A stretch of 43,426 nucleotides of DNA from Pseudomonadota bacterium (GTDB taxonomy: Bacteria; Myxococcota_A; UBA9160; PR03): the NCBI GenBank assembly GCA_003576805.1, contig QEVM01000017.1, positions 1-43,426 of the forward strand, written 5' to 3'. Positions 19,446 through 29,204 of the stretch are shown piece by piece. The notes under the pieces are model-generated. The model did not search any database. It saw only the letters and a list, made by a program, of their open reading frames with translations, and was not told where the DNA came from. Within the stretch, counting starts at the first letter, position 1. Every line of letters starts with the position of its first letter. Made by a program: the position numbers and the translations under genes.

Positions 19446-20894
19446 TCATCGGCGAATGGCGACGGCTCCTGAGGCAAATCCCGATTCCGGGACGGAGGCG
19501 ACCGGGAGGTTCCGCGATCCGGGGTGCGCGCCGGCGGACGCGTCGGGCTCGCCGATCAGCGAGTGCGGCGTGGCCTCGGCGATCCGCACGCGCACGATCT
19601 GCCCGGGCGCGACGTCCGGGAAGTGCTCCGCGGCCACGTTGACCACGCGGTGCCACGGGTCGCGTCCGGCGAGCTGCTGCGCGCGCCGGCTGCGGCCCTC
19701 GATCAGCACGTCCGCCTCGCCGCCGACGCGGCTGCGGTGATAGGCGAGCGTCTGCGCGCGGACCTGCGCCTGCAGGGCCTCGAGCCGAGCCTGCGCGACC
19801 TCTTCCGCCACGGCGTCCGGAAGCCCGGCAGCCGGCGTACCGGGCCGCGGCGAGTACTTGAAGGAGAATGCGTCGACGAAGCCGGCGTCGCGCACGAGCC
19901 GCAGCGTCGCCTCGAACTCGGCGTCGGTCTCGCCGGGAAAGCCCACGATGAGATCGGTCGTCAGCACCAGGCCCGGGCGCGCGCGGCGCAGCGACTCCGC
20001 GAGCCGGCGCACGTCGTCGCCCGTGTACCGGCGCCGCATGCGCGCGAGCACGGCATCCGAGCCGCTCTGCACCGGCAGGTGCACGTGCGGGCACAGCGGA
20101 GCGAGGTCGCCGTGCGCCGCGACGAGCGCCTCGTCGAAGAACAGCGGGTGCGGGCTCGTGTAGCGAATGCGCTCGATGCCGGGGATCGCGGCGAGCCGCG
20201 CGAGCAGCGCGGAGAAGCGCATCGTGCCGTTCGACGAGGCGTGACCGCGGCGCACGTCGTGACGACCGTACGCGTTCACGGTCTGCCCGAGCAGCACCAG
20301 CTCGACGACGCCGCGCGCCGCGAGATCCTCCGCTTCGCACACGATCGCGTCGGCGGGACGGCTCACCTCGCGGCCGCGGGTGGTCGGCACGATGCAGAAG
20401 GTGCAGAACATGTCGCAGCCTTCCATCACGGTGAGGAAGGCGCGCCCTGGCGTCGACGCTTCGAACTGGGGATGGCGCTCCGGGAGATCGAAGCGGTCGA
20501 GGCTGCGGCTGGTCGAGACGTCCGCGGAGCGCTGGCCCGCCTCCGCCGCGCGCACCATCGCGGGCACGTGCCGGAGGTTGTGGGTGCCGAAGACGAAGTC
20601 GAGCTGCGGGAAGCGCGCGAGCAGCGCGTCGCCTTCCTGCTGCGCGACACAGCCCCCCACGCCGATCAGGCGCCCCTCGCGCGCCGCCTTCCACCGTCGC
20701 AGCAGCCCGAGGTCGCTGTAGAGCTTGTGCTCGGCCTTCTCGCGGATCGAGCAGGTGTTCACGACCAGTACGTCGGCGTCGTCCGGCTCCGCCGCCGCGT
20801 ACCCGGCATGGAGCAACAGATTCGCCAACTTGTCGGAATCGTGGACGTTCATCTGGCACCCGAAGGTGCGGATCGCGAAGCTCCGGAACGCCAT
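19446..20894 (-). CDS. miaB: tRNA-2-methylthio-N6-dimethylallyladenosine synthase
   Basis: Radical-SAM methylthiotransferase that adds the ms2 group to i6A37 of tRNAs reading U-starting codons; 482 residues. The N-terminal UPF0004 domain supplies three cluster cysteines (C13 in FGCQMN, C48 in NTCSIRE, C82 in GGCVAQ). The radical-SAM CxxxCxxC is C160, C164, C167 (CDMFCTFC). LPVQSGSDAVLARMRRRYT and DLIVGFPGETDAEF are typical, and a TRAM domain (about 385-447) precedes an unusual Ala/Ser-rich tail of about 35 residues. The leader has only a weak ribosome-binding site. It is divergent from the candidate small RNA. Confidence 0.95.
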   Translation of the reverse strand: MAFRSFAIRTFGCQMNVHDSDKLANLLLHAGYAAAEPDDADVLVVNTCSIREKAEHKLYSDLGLLRRWKAAREGRLIGVGGCVAQQEGDALLARFPQLDFVFGTHNLRHVPAMVRAAEAGQRSADVSTSRSLDRFDLPERHPQFEASTPGRAFLTVMEGCDMFCTFCIVPTTRGREVSRPADAIVCEAEDLAARGVVELVLLGQTVNAYGRHDVRRGHASSNGTMRFSALLARLAAIPGIERIRYTSPHPLFFDEALVAAHGDLAPLCPHVHLPVQSGSDAVLARMRRRYTGDDVRRLAESLRRARPGLVLTTDLIVGFPGETDAEFEATLRLVRDAGFVDAFSFKYSPRPGTPAAGLPDAVAEEVAQARLEALQAQVRAQTLAYHRSRVGGEADVLIEGRSRRAQQLAGRDPWHRVVNVAAEHFPDVAPGQIVRVRIAEATPHSLIGEPDASAGAHPGSRNLPVASVPESGFASGAVAIRR

Positions 20895-20997
20895 GGGGGC
20901 CCAACCTATCCGAGGCGCGCAGGCGTCGCCAAAGCGCGCCTCGCTGCCGCGGACGTCGCGCGCGCGACGGGGAATCGCCTCACGCTCAAAAAGCTGT

Positions 20998-21027
20998 TTG
21001 ACACTGCGCTGGAGCCGCGGGCATAAT
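20998..21027 (+). promoter_or_regulatory. Strong sigma70-type promoter on the plus strand
   Basis: TTGACA (20998-21003), an 18-base spacer and CATAAT (21022-21027; GCATAA with a 17-base spacer) form the best -35/-10 pair in the window, preceded by a locally A/T-rich run (CTCAAAAAGCTGTTTGACA). It faces away from miaB into sequence with no convincing gene, ending at the intrinsic terminator at 21166-21205. Transcription would begin near 21034. The flanking bases 20895-20997 hold only the miaB leader; no miaB promoter was recognised in them. Confidence 0.7.
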
Positions 21028-21033
21028 GCGATC

Positions 21034-21205
21034 CATCGAAGGTCGCGAACCGAGGAGCGACGAAAGAAACCAGCGAGTTATGGAGCGGCGGTGGATAAGA
21101 CATTTCGAACTGAAATGTCCAACCTCTCACCCCCCATCATCTATCCACCGCCCTCCGCCTCGTCGAACGCCCCGCTTGGATGACTCCAAGCGGGGCGTTT
21201 CATTT
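21034..21205 (+). ncRNA. Candidate structured small RNA (about 170 nt)
   Basis: Sequence bounded by the promoter at 20998-21027 and the terminator at 21166-21205, on the strand opposite to all neighbouring genes. It can fold as nested stems: CGACGA 21058-21063 with TCGTCG 21160-21165; GGAG 21082-21085 and an 11-base arm 21087-21097 with 21142-21152 and CTCC 21153-21156 (15 bp, one bulge); and inside it an 8-bp hairpin (21099-21106 with 21112-21119, loop GAACT). A C-rich strand (21120-21141) remains unpaired. It does not match 6S, tmRNA, SRP RNA, RNase P or common riboswitches as far as can be judged by eye. An overlapping 30-codon frame (21091-21183) is a possible alternative product. Confidence 0.6.
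21166..21205 (+). terminator. Intrinsic terminator of the candidate small RNA
   Basis: A perfect 15-bp GC-rich stem (21166-21180 with 21185-21199) with the 4-base loop TGAC, followed on the plus strand by TTTCATTT. On the minus strand the stem is followed by TTCGACG, which is no U-run, so it is oriented for plus-strand transcripts. It ends 24 bases before the stop of the convergent VWA gene. Confidence 0.87.
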
Positions 21206-21229
21206 CGATCTCGTCGCGCGACGGCGCCG

Positions 21230-22657
21230 CTAGAGGACGAGCCGATCGACGATGCGCGAGAGCTGCCGGAGGTTGCGGCACTCCTCCGCCAGCGTCGTGA
21301 ACGGCAGGTACTTGTCCATCACGGAGTCGCCGAAGCCCCACGCGCTCGGGCTCTCCGGATTCAACCAGATGACGTTCTTCGCCTTGTTGTGGATGTCGCG
21401 CAGGCACCACGCCTTCGGGTCGTTGTAGTTGTTGCGCGCGTCCCCCAGCACGAGAACCGTGGTCTTCGCGTCCACGGCCGACAGGAAGTCGCGCCAGAAG
21501 GTGTGGAACGCCATGCCGAAGTTGCTGCGGGTGTAGACGTTGATCACGCCGCCGCCCTCGAGCGCCTCTTCGATCGCCTTGCTCACCTCGTGGTCGTGGA
21601 ACGTCTGGGTGACCTCGCCGAGCTCGGCGACGAACACGAAGGCCCGGATCTTGGTGAAGCACTCCTGCAGGCTGTAGACGAACTGCAGCATGAAGCGCGA
21701 CACGTTCGCGACCGAGGACGACACGTCGCACAGGATGACGAGCTTCGGACGGTCCTTGCGGCGCTCCTTGAATACGAGCTCGAACGGCAGGCCGCCGTGT
21801 CCGGCGTTGCGGCGCAGCATCGTGTGCAGGTCGAGCTTGCCGCGCTTGAGTCGCCGCTTGCGGATCGACATCACGTTCTTGATCCGCTGCGCGAGCCGGT
21901 TCACGACCTCGCGCATGCGTGCGATCTCCTCCTCGGTGAGGCTGTAGAAGCTCTTCTCGAACAGCGCCTCGCGCCGGAAGCGCTCCATGTAGTCGAAGTT
22001 GCGCGTCTGGAGCTCGCGATCCATGTAGTCGCGCACGCTCTGGCGCAGCGCCTCGAAGAAGCGGTCGGCGAGCTTGCCGATCGCTTCCGCTTCGGCGTCG
22101 CCCATGCCGGCGGCGCGCAGCCGCGCCGCCAGATCGCGCAGCTCTCCCGCCGCGTTCTCGGCGCCGAGCTGCTCCATCGTGCGGCGCGAGAAGAAGCCGA
22201 TCTGCAGCATGTTCTCGATGCGCGCCGCGCCGGCCTGGCTGGCGGCCGCGCGGATCATCTGCTCGAGCTGGTTGAGGTCGCCGGTGAGGAGCGCGCGGGC
22301 GAGGTCGCCCAGGTCCATCTCGCCTTCCGGCAGCTGGCCGCTCTCGAGCATCTGGCGGATCTGCTCGAGCAGCTGCTGGACGTCGATGCCCTGCTCCGCG
22401 AGCGATCCGGTGGCCGAGTCGAACGCGTTCTTCAGGTTGTCGTAGAAGCCCGACCAGTAGAGGTCGAAGAGCTGGTCGTAGGTGGCGATGTCGTCGCCGC
22501 GCTTCACGAGCGAAGCGCGCAGCGCGTCCCGGAACACGTCGCGGTCGTCGAGCGACAGCTCGTCGAGCGCCTGGAACGCGTCGATCGCCTCGGCGACCGA
22601 GACGCGCAGACCGCTCTGGCGCAGCAGGTTCGCGAACTCGAGGATCTTGCGCTGCAT
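21230..22657 (-). CDS. VWA domain protein, CoxE-like
   Basis: A 475-residue protein with a helical N-terminal half (residues 1-265) and a C-terminal von Willebrand factor A domain. The MIDAS metal site starts with DVSSS (311-315) after the hydrophobic strand KLVILC; TRSNFG and LGDARNN supply further MIDAS-like positions. This CoxE-like family is found next to MoxR AAA ATPases and helps assemble or activate partner enzymes; CoxD/CoxE mature CO dehydrogenase. The partner MoxR gene is immediately upstream (21-base gap). No Mo enzyme gene is present here, so the client is unknown. ATG at 22655-22657 follows GGGAGG. Confidence 0.87.
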   Translation of the reverse strand: MQRKILEFANLLRQSGLRVSVAEAIDAFQALDELSLDDRDVFRDALRASLVKRGDDIATYDQLFDLYWSGFYDNLKNAFDSATGSLAEQGIDVQQLLEQIRQMLESGQLPEGEMDLGDLARALLTGDLNQLEQMIRAAASQAGAARIENMLQIGFFSRRTMEQLGAENAAGELRDLAARLRAAGMGDAEAEAIGKLADRFFEALRQSVRDYMDRELQTRNFDYMERFRREALFEKSFYSLTEEEIARMREVVNRLAQRIKNVMSIRKRRLKRGKLDLHTMLRRNAGHGGLPFELVFKERRKDRPKLVILCDVSSSVANVSRFMLQFVYSLQECFTKIRAFVFVAELGEVTQTFHDHEVSKAIEEALEGGGVINVYTRSNFGMAFHTFWRDFLSAVDAKTTVLVLGDARNNYNDPKAWCLRDIHNKAKNVIWLNPESPSAWGFGDSVMDKYLPFTTLAEECRNLRQLSRIVDRLVL

Positions 22658-22678
22658 TCGCGCCTCCCGGAACGCCGA

Positions 22679-23662
22679 CTAGTGCAGCGTGCCCTTCTTG
22701 CGCGCCGGGTCGGCCGGCGCCGCGGGGGCGCCCGGCTGCGCGGCCGGCTTGGCCATCATGCGCGACAGCTCCTGCTGCGCCTTCCGGATGTCGGCCTCGT
22801 ACTTGAGGATCACGTTCATCGTCTCCTTGACGAGATCCTCTTCGAGCGCGCTGGCGTTGAGCGCGAGCAGCGCGCGCGCCCAATCGAGCGTCTCCGAGAT
22901 CGACGGCGTCTTCTTGAGGTCGAGGCTGCGGATCTTGTGCATCAGCGTGACGAGATCCTGCGCGAGCTTGCGGTCCATCCCCGGCACCTTCACCTCGAGG
23001 ATCTTGCGCTCGACGTCCTCGCTCGGATAGTCGATCCAGAGGTGGAGGCAGCGGCGCTTGAGCGCATCGCTCATCTCGCGCGCGTCGTTGGAGGTGAGGA
23101 ACACGATCGGCTTGCTCTTCGCCTGGAACGTGCCGATCTCGGGCACCGTCACCTGGAAGTCGGAGAGCACTTCGAGGAGGAACGCCTCGAACTCCGGGTC
23201 CGACTTGTCCACCTCGTCGATCAGCAGCGCGCTCTTCTCGTCCGCGGTGATCGCGTGCAGCAGCGGGCGCGGCACGATGAACTGATCCGAGAAGAACACG
23301 CTGTCCTGCGCGCCGACGCGCTCGGCCGCCTCGCGCAGCGTCCGCGTGCCCTCCATCACCTCGGAGATCTTCTCCTTGAGGATTTGCGTGTAGAGGAGCT
23401 GCTTCGAGTACTCCCACTCGTAGAGCGCCTTGGCCTCGTCGAGGCCCTCGTAGCACTGGAGCCGGATCAGCGGCCGGCCCGTGGCCCGCGCGACCACCTT
23501 GGCCAGCTCCGTCTTGCCGACGCCGGCGGGGCCCTCGACGAGCACGGGCTTCTCGAGCTGCATCGCCAGGTAGACGACGGTCGCGATGCGGCGGTCGCAG
23601 ATGTAGCCCTCGGCCTCGAGGCTCTTCTGCACTGCGTCGACGGATTCCATCGGAGAGGACAT
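22679..23662 (-). CDS. MoxR-family AAA+ ATPase
   Basis: A 327-residue chaperone-like ATPase. Walker A GPAGVGKT (44-51), Walker B LLIDEVD (146-152), sensor 1 FLTSNDAR and an arginine-finger region DALKRRCLHLWIDYP identify the MoxR/CoxD group. A C-terminal tail rich in Ala and Pro follows the helical lid. The long upstream open frame is a shadow of ribBA; ATG at 23660-23662 is chosen because it begins the conserved sequence and follows GAGGTGA. It is paired with the CoxE-like VWA gene; together they probably remodel a client protein with ATP hydrolysis. Confidence 0.9.
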   Translation of the reverse strand: MSSPMESVDAVQKSLEAEGYICDRRIATVVYLAMQLEKPVLVEGPAGVGKTELAKVVARATGRPLIRLQCYEGLDEAKALYEWEYSKQLLYTQILKEKISEVMEGTRTLREAAERVGAQDSVFFSDQFIVPRPLLHAITADEKSALLIDEVDKSDPEFEAFLLEVLSDFQVTVPEIGTFQAKSKPIVFLTSNDAREMSDALKRRCLHLWIDYPSEDVERKILEVKVPGMDRKLAQDLVTLMHKIRSLDLKKTPSISETLDWARALLALNASALEEDLVKETMNVILKYEADIRKAQQELSRMMAKPAAQPGAPAAPADPARKKGTLH

Positions 23663-23730
23663 TGGGGGGATCACCTCGTGCTTCCGGCGGCGACGCCGGC
23701 GCGCCTGAGTAATTGTGGCGCCGTGCCGCG

Positions 23731-25008
23731 CTAGCTCATCAGATGGAGCACGTGGCCCAGCTTCTCTTTCTTGGTCCGCAGGTACTCGTAGTTCTTCTCG
23801 TTCGGCGTGATCTCGAGCGGAACGCGCTCCACGATCCCGAGTCCGTAGCCCTCGATGCCTGCGCGCTTGCCGGGATTGTTCGTGATGAGGCGCATCTTGC
23901 GCACGCCGAGGTCGACCAGGATCTGGGCGCCGACGCCGTAGTCGCGCAGGTCGGGCGGGAAGCCGAGCTTCTCGTTCGCCTCGACGGTGTCGAGGCCCTC
24001 GCGGTCCTGCAGCGCGTAGGCGCGGATCTTGTTCTTGAGCCCGATGCCGCGGCCTTCCTGGCGCATGTACAGGATCACGCCGCGCCCCTCGGCCTCGATC
24101 ATCTTCATCGCGGCGTGCAGCTGCTCGCCGCAGTCGCAGCGCATCGACCCGAACGCGTCGCCCGTCAGGCACTCGCTGTGCACGCGCACCAGGACGGCGT
24201 CGTCCGGCCCGATGTCGCCCTTCACGATCGCCATGTGGTCGACGTGGTCGATGTCGTTCTCGTACACGAACGAACGCCACTCGCCCGCGATCGCCGTCGG
24301 CAGCGCGGCCTCCGCGATGCGCCGCACCAGCTTCTCGTTGCGCAGCCGGTGCTCGATCAGGTCGGCGATGGTGATGATCTTGAGCCGGTGCTCGCGCGCG
24401 AACTTCACGAGGTCCGGCATGCGCGCCATCGTGCCGTCGTCGTTCATGATCTCGCAGATCACGCCGGCCGGCTTCTTGCCCGCGAGGCGCGCGAGGTCGA
24501 CCGATCCCTCGGTCTGGCCCGCGCGTCGCAACACGCCGCCGGTGCGCGCGCGCAGCGGAAAGATGTGGCCGGGCCGCGAGAGATCGTGCGGCCGCGACTC
24601 GTCGTCGATCGCGACCCGAATCGTGTGGGCGCGATCGGCGGCGCTGATGCCGGTCGTGACGCCCTGGCGCGCCTCGATCGAGATCGTGAAGGCGGTGCCG
24701 AAGGTCGTCGTGTTGTCGCCGTCCGGCACCATCATCGGGATGCGCAGCTCCTGGAGGCGCTCCTCGGTGAGCGAGAGGCAGACGAGACCGCGCCCGTGCT
24801 TGGCCATGAAGTTGATGGCATCGGGCGTCACGCACTCCGCCGCCATGCAGAGGTCGCCCTCGTTCTCGCGGTCTTCGTCGTCGGTGAGGATGATCATCCG
24901 GCCGGCGCGGATCTCGGCGATGCCGGCCTCGACCGGAACGATCACGTCCGCCCATTCGGGGGGGACACGGCGCGGCTTCAGCCGCAGGGTGGGGGCCGCG
25001 TTGGACAT
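23731..25008 (-). CDS. ribBA: Bifunctional DHBP synthase / GTP cyclohydrolase II
   Basis: Makes both riboflavin precursors: DHBP from ribulose 5-phosphate (N-terminal half) and the pyrimidine from GTP (C-terminal half). 425 residues. The N-half has [11 protein letters not shown] (acidic metal site), HGRGLVCLS and [10 protein letters not shown]; the box usually written GHTEA reads GQTEG here, with Gln for His. The C-half has the zinc site [17 protein letters not shown] and [22 protein letters not shown] at 25006-25008 follows GAGG. A sigma70-like promoter lies about 130 bases upstream; no FMN riboswitch motifs were seen in the leader. Confidence 0.95.
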   Translation of the reverse strand: MSNAAPTLRLKPRRVPPEWADVIVPVEAGIAEIRAGRMIILTDDEDRENEGDLCMAAECVTPDAINFMAKHGRGLVCLSLTEERLQELRIPMMVPDGDNTTTFGTAFTISIEARQGVTTGISAADRAHTIRVAIDDESRPHDLSRPGHIFPLRARTGGVLRRAGQTEGSVDLARLAGKKPAGVICEIMNDDGTMARMPDLVKFAREHRLKIITIADLIEHRLRNEKLVRRIAEAALPTAIAGEWRSFVYENDIDHVDHMAIVKGDIGPDDAVLVRVHSECLTGDAFGSMRCDCGEQLHAAMKMIEAEGRGVILYMRQEGRGIGLKNKIRAYALQDREGLDTVEANEKLGFPPDLRDYGVGAQILVDLGVRKMRLITNNPGKRAGIEGYGLGIVERVPLEITPNEKNYEYLRTKKEKLGHVLHLMS

Positions 25009-25140
25009 CGGTTCTGCCTCTCGTACGGACCCGGCTGCGGGCGGGCGTCGGGACCGGGAAACGCCGATCTACGCTTCCGCGGCTGCCGCCCGGGGCAACG
25101 GGTTCCGTCGCATGATCCCCACGGGAATCGGCTCGGGCAG

Positions 25141-25169
25141 AGTATCTGGTGCGTCGACTGGGGCGTCAA
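25141..25169 (-). promoter_or_regulatory. Candidate sigma70 promoter for ribBA
   Basis: On the minus strand TTGACG (25164-25169), 17 bases, then GATACT (25141-25146), giving a leader of about 125 bases before ribBA. The leader contains none of the conserved FMN-riboswitch boxes. Confidence 0.5.
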
Positions 25170-25170
25170 C

Positions 25171-25186
25171 CGCGGCGCACGCCGCG
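25171..25186 (-). terminator. Possible terminator hairpin behind the MglA-type gene
   Basis: CGCGGC and GCCGCG (arms 25171-25176 and 25181-25186) with a 4-base loop, 17 bases after the stop of the GTPase gene. The following minus-strand bases are GTTGACG, with almost no U-run, so termination would be weak. It directly abuts the ribBA -35 element. Confidence 0.3.
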
Positions 25187-25202
25187 CGCCTCCAGGACGG
25201 GC

Positions 25203-25880
25203 TCAAACGGCGGCGGCCTTCGTCTCCGGGCTGCGCCCGACGTGGCGGAAGACGCCGTTCAGGAAGTCGTCCTCGGAGACGCCGAAGCTCGACGCGAACT
25301 GGTGCTTCGCGTCGAGGTGGCGGTAGAGGCGCCGCAGCAGCTCGCGGAAGGTCTCGAGCACGCCCTCCCCGCGCATCGCGACGGCGGGATAGGTCGGGAT
25401 GTCGCCCCACGACGCGCGGATCTCGGTGAGGGGTTTGATGTCGGGAAGGTCGCGCTTGTTGAACTGCACGACCTTCGGGATGGCGTCGAAGTCGATCCCG
25501 TTGGCGCGCAGGTTCGCCTCCATGTCCCGCCACGAGTAGGCGTTGGCGCTCGCCGAGGCGCGCTGCGAGTCGGCGACGAAGGCGACGGCGTCCGCGCCGG
25601 CCAGCACGACTTTGCGCGTGCTCTTGTGCATCACCTGGCCGGGCACGGTGAACAGCTTCAGCTTCACCGAGACGCCCTTGCCGGCGCCGAACTGGATCGG
25701 CAGGAAATCGAAGTACAGCGTGCGGTCGTCCGCGGTGTCGAGCGTCACCATCTTGCCGCGCGACGACGGGTCGAGCAGCTGGTGGAGCTGCTGCAGGTTC
25801 GTCGTCTTGCCGGAGAGCGCGGGGCCGTAATAGACCACCTTCAGGGTGATCTCGCGCGCTCCCATGTTGATCTGGACCAT
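25203..25880 (-). CDS. mglA: MglA-type small Ras-like GTPase
   Basis: A 225-residue cytosolic GTPase of the MglA family, which sets cell polarity and drives gliding and twitching in Myxococcus. Walker A is GPALSGKTT (19-27), switch II TVPGQ (78-82) carries the MglA-type Pro-Gly-Gln, and the G4 motif is NKRD (141-144). Arg53 and Gln82, the catalytic finger and glutamine numbered in MglA, are at the same positions. The C-terminus has a 25-residue extension. Start ATG (25878-25880) follows GGAGGAG closely. No mglB (roadblock) partner lies next to it. An extra in-frame extension to 26228 is a shadow of meaB. Confidence 0.9.
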   Translation of the reverse strand: MVQINMGAREITLKVVYYGPALSGKTTNLQQLHQLLDPSSRGKMVTLDTADDRTLYFDFLPIQFGAGKGVSVKLKLFTVPGQVMHKSTRKVVLAGADAVAFVADSQRASASANAYSWRDMEANLRANGIDFDAIPKVVQFNKRDLPDIKPLTEIRASWGDIPTYPAVAMRGEGVLETFRELLRRLYRHLDAKHQFASSFGVSEDDFLNGVFRHVGRSPETKAAAV

Positions 25881-25905
25881 GGCTCCTCCGCGGCCTCGGT
25901 CCGCC

Positions 25906-25959
25906 GGGCCACATGGCCCAGCCGTCCGGCAGATCCCGCCGGTGTTCCCATCGGCGGGA
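25906..25959 (-). repeat. Two inverted repeats in the MglA-gene leader
   Basis: An 8-bp stem (25934-25941 with 25952-25959, 10-base loop) and a 5-bp stem (25906-25910 with 25915-25919) lie between the meaB stop and the GTPase gene. Neither has a U-run on the minus strand. They could weaken read-through from meaB or affect translation of the GTPase. Confidence 0.35.
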
Positions 25960-25992
25960 CCCCGCCGCGAATGAAGCGCGACGCGCGGGGAT

Positions 25993-27008
25993 TCAGGAAC
26001 GCCGGTAGATCTCGAGCAGGCGGCGCGCAGCGGCTCCGGGCGTCGCCCGCCCGGCGCCGACCTGGGCCTCGAGGCCCGGCAGGGCCGCCGCGACCTCCGG
26101 GTGCGCGCGGAAGCTCGCCTGGAGCGCCTCGCCAACGAGGCTCCACATCCAGGCGCGGGCCTGCTCGCTGCGGCGTGCGGCCAGCTCGCCCGACTCGGCC
26201 AGCCGCGCGCGGTGCTCGCGGACCGCATTCCAGAAGCCGGCGATGCCTTCGCCGGTGACGGCGCTCGCCAGCAGCACCGGCGGCCGCCAGCTCGGCGAGC
26301 CCGGGCGCAGCATGCCGAGCGCGTGGCGGTAGGCCGTCCGCGCGCGCCGCGCGGCCTCGAGCTGCTCGCCGTCCGCCTTGTTCACGACGAGCGCGTCGGC
26401 GAGCTCGAGCACGCCCTTCTTCATGCCCTGCAGCTCGTCGCCGGCACCCGGCTGCAGCAGCACGGCGAAGAAGTCGACCATCGACGCCACGGCGACCTCC
26501 GACTGGCCGACGCCGACCGTCTCCACGATCACCACGTCGAAGCCCGCCGCCTCGCACAGCAGCAGCGTCTCGCGCGTGCGGTGCGCGACGCCCCCCAGCG
26601 AGCCGCCCGACGGCGACGGCCGGATGAACGCGGCCGCGTGCTGCGAGAGCTTCTCCATGCGCGTCTTGTCGCCGAGGATCGACCCACCCGAGCGCGGGCT
26701 CGACGGATCGATCGCGAGCACCGCGACGCGCATCCCCGCATCGATCAGGTGCAGGCCGAGCGCCTCGATGAACGTGCTCTTGCCGACGCCGGGCGTTCCC
26801 GTGATGCCGACGCGGAAGGCGCCGCCGGTGTGCGGCGCGAGCGCCTCGAGCACCGCCTGCCCGACCGCGGCCAGGTCGGCGCGCCGGCTCTCGAGCAGCG
26901 TGATCGTCTTCGCGAGCAGGCGCCGGTCGCCGGCGCGCACGCCGTCGCGGTGCAGCTCGACCGACGGCGCGGCGGCGCGCGACGCGGCGCCCGCCCCCCC
27001 GGCGCGGC

Positions 27009-27012
<4 letters not shown>
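25993..27012 (-). CDS. meaB: Methylmalonyl-CoA mutase-associated GTPase MeaB
   Basis: A G3E-family P-loop GTPase, 339 residues, that gates B12 loading and protects methylmalonyl-CoA mutase from inactivation. Walker [10 protein letters not shown], the [20 protein letters not shown] switch region, ETVGVGQSE (Walker B) and NKAD (G4) are intact. The start is a TTG at 27010-27012 that overlaps the mutase stop by 4 bases (TTGA); an internal GTG near codon 25 is an alternative. Its position directly behind mcm supports its partnership with that enzyme. Confidence 0.93.
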
Positions 27013-29168
<2,156 letters not shown>

Positions 29169-29204
29169 GGTCCTCTCCCGTCGTGGGGTGCCCGAGAATA
29201 GCCG

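Noticed and set aside
21034-21205. 6S RNA identity for the candidate small RNA
   Set aside because: Length is similar, but the long near-symmetrical rod with a central bubble and the 6S conserved sequences are not visible; it was kept as an unclassified RNA.
25009-25134. FMN riboswitch before ribBA
   Set aside because: The leader has none of the conserved boxes or the expected multi-branch pattern.
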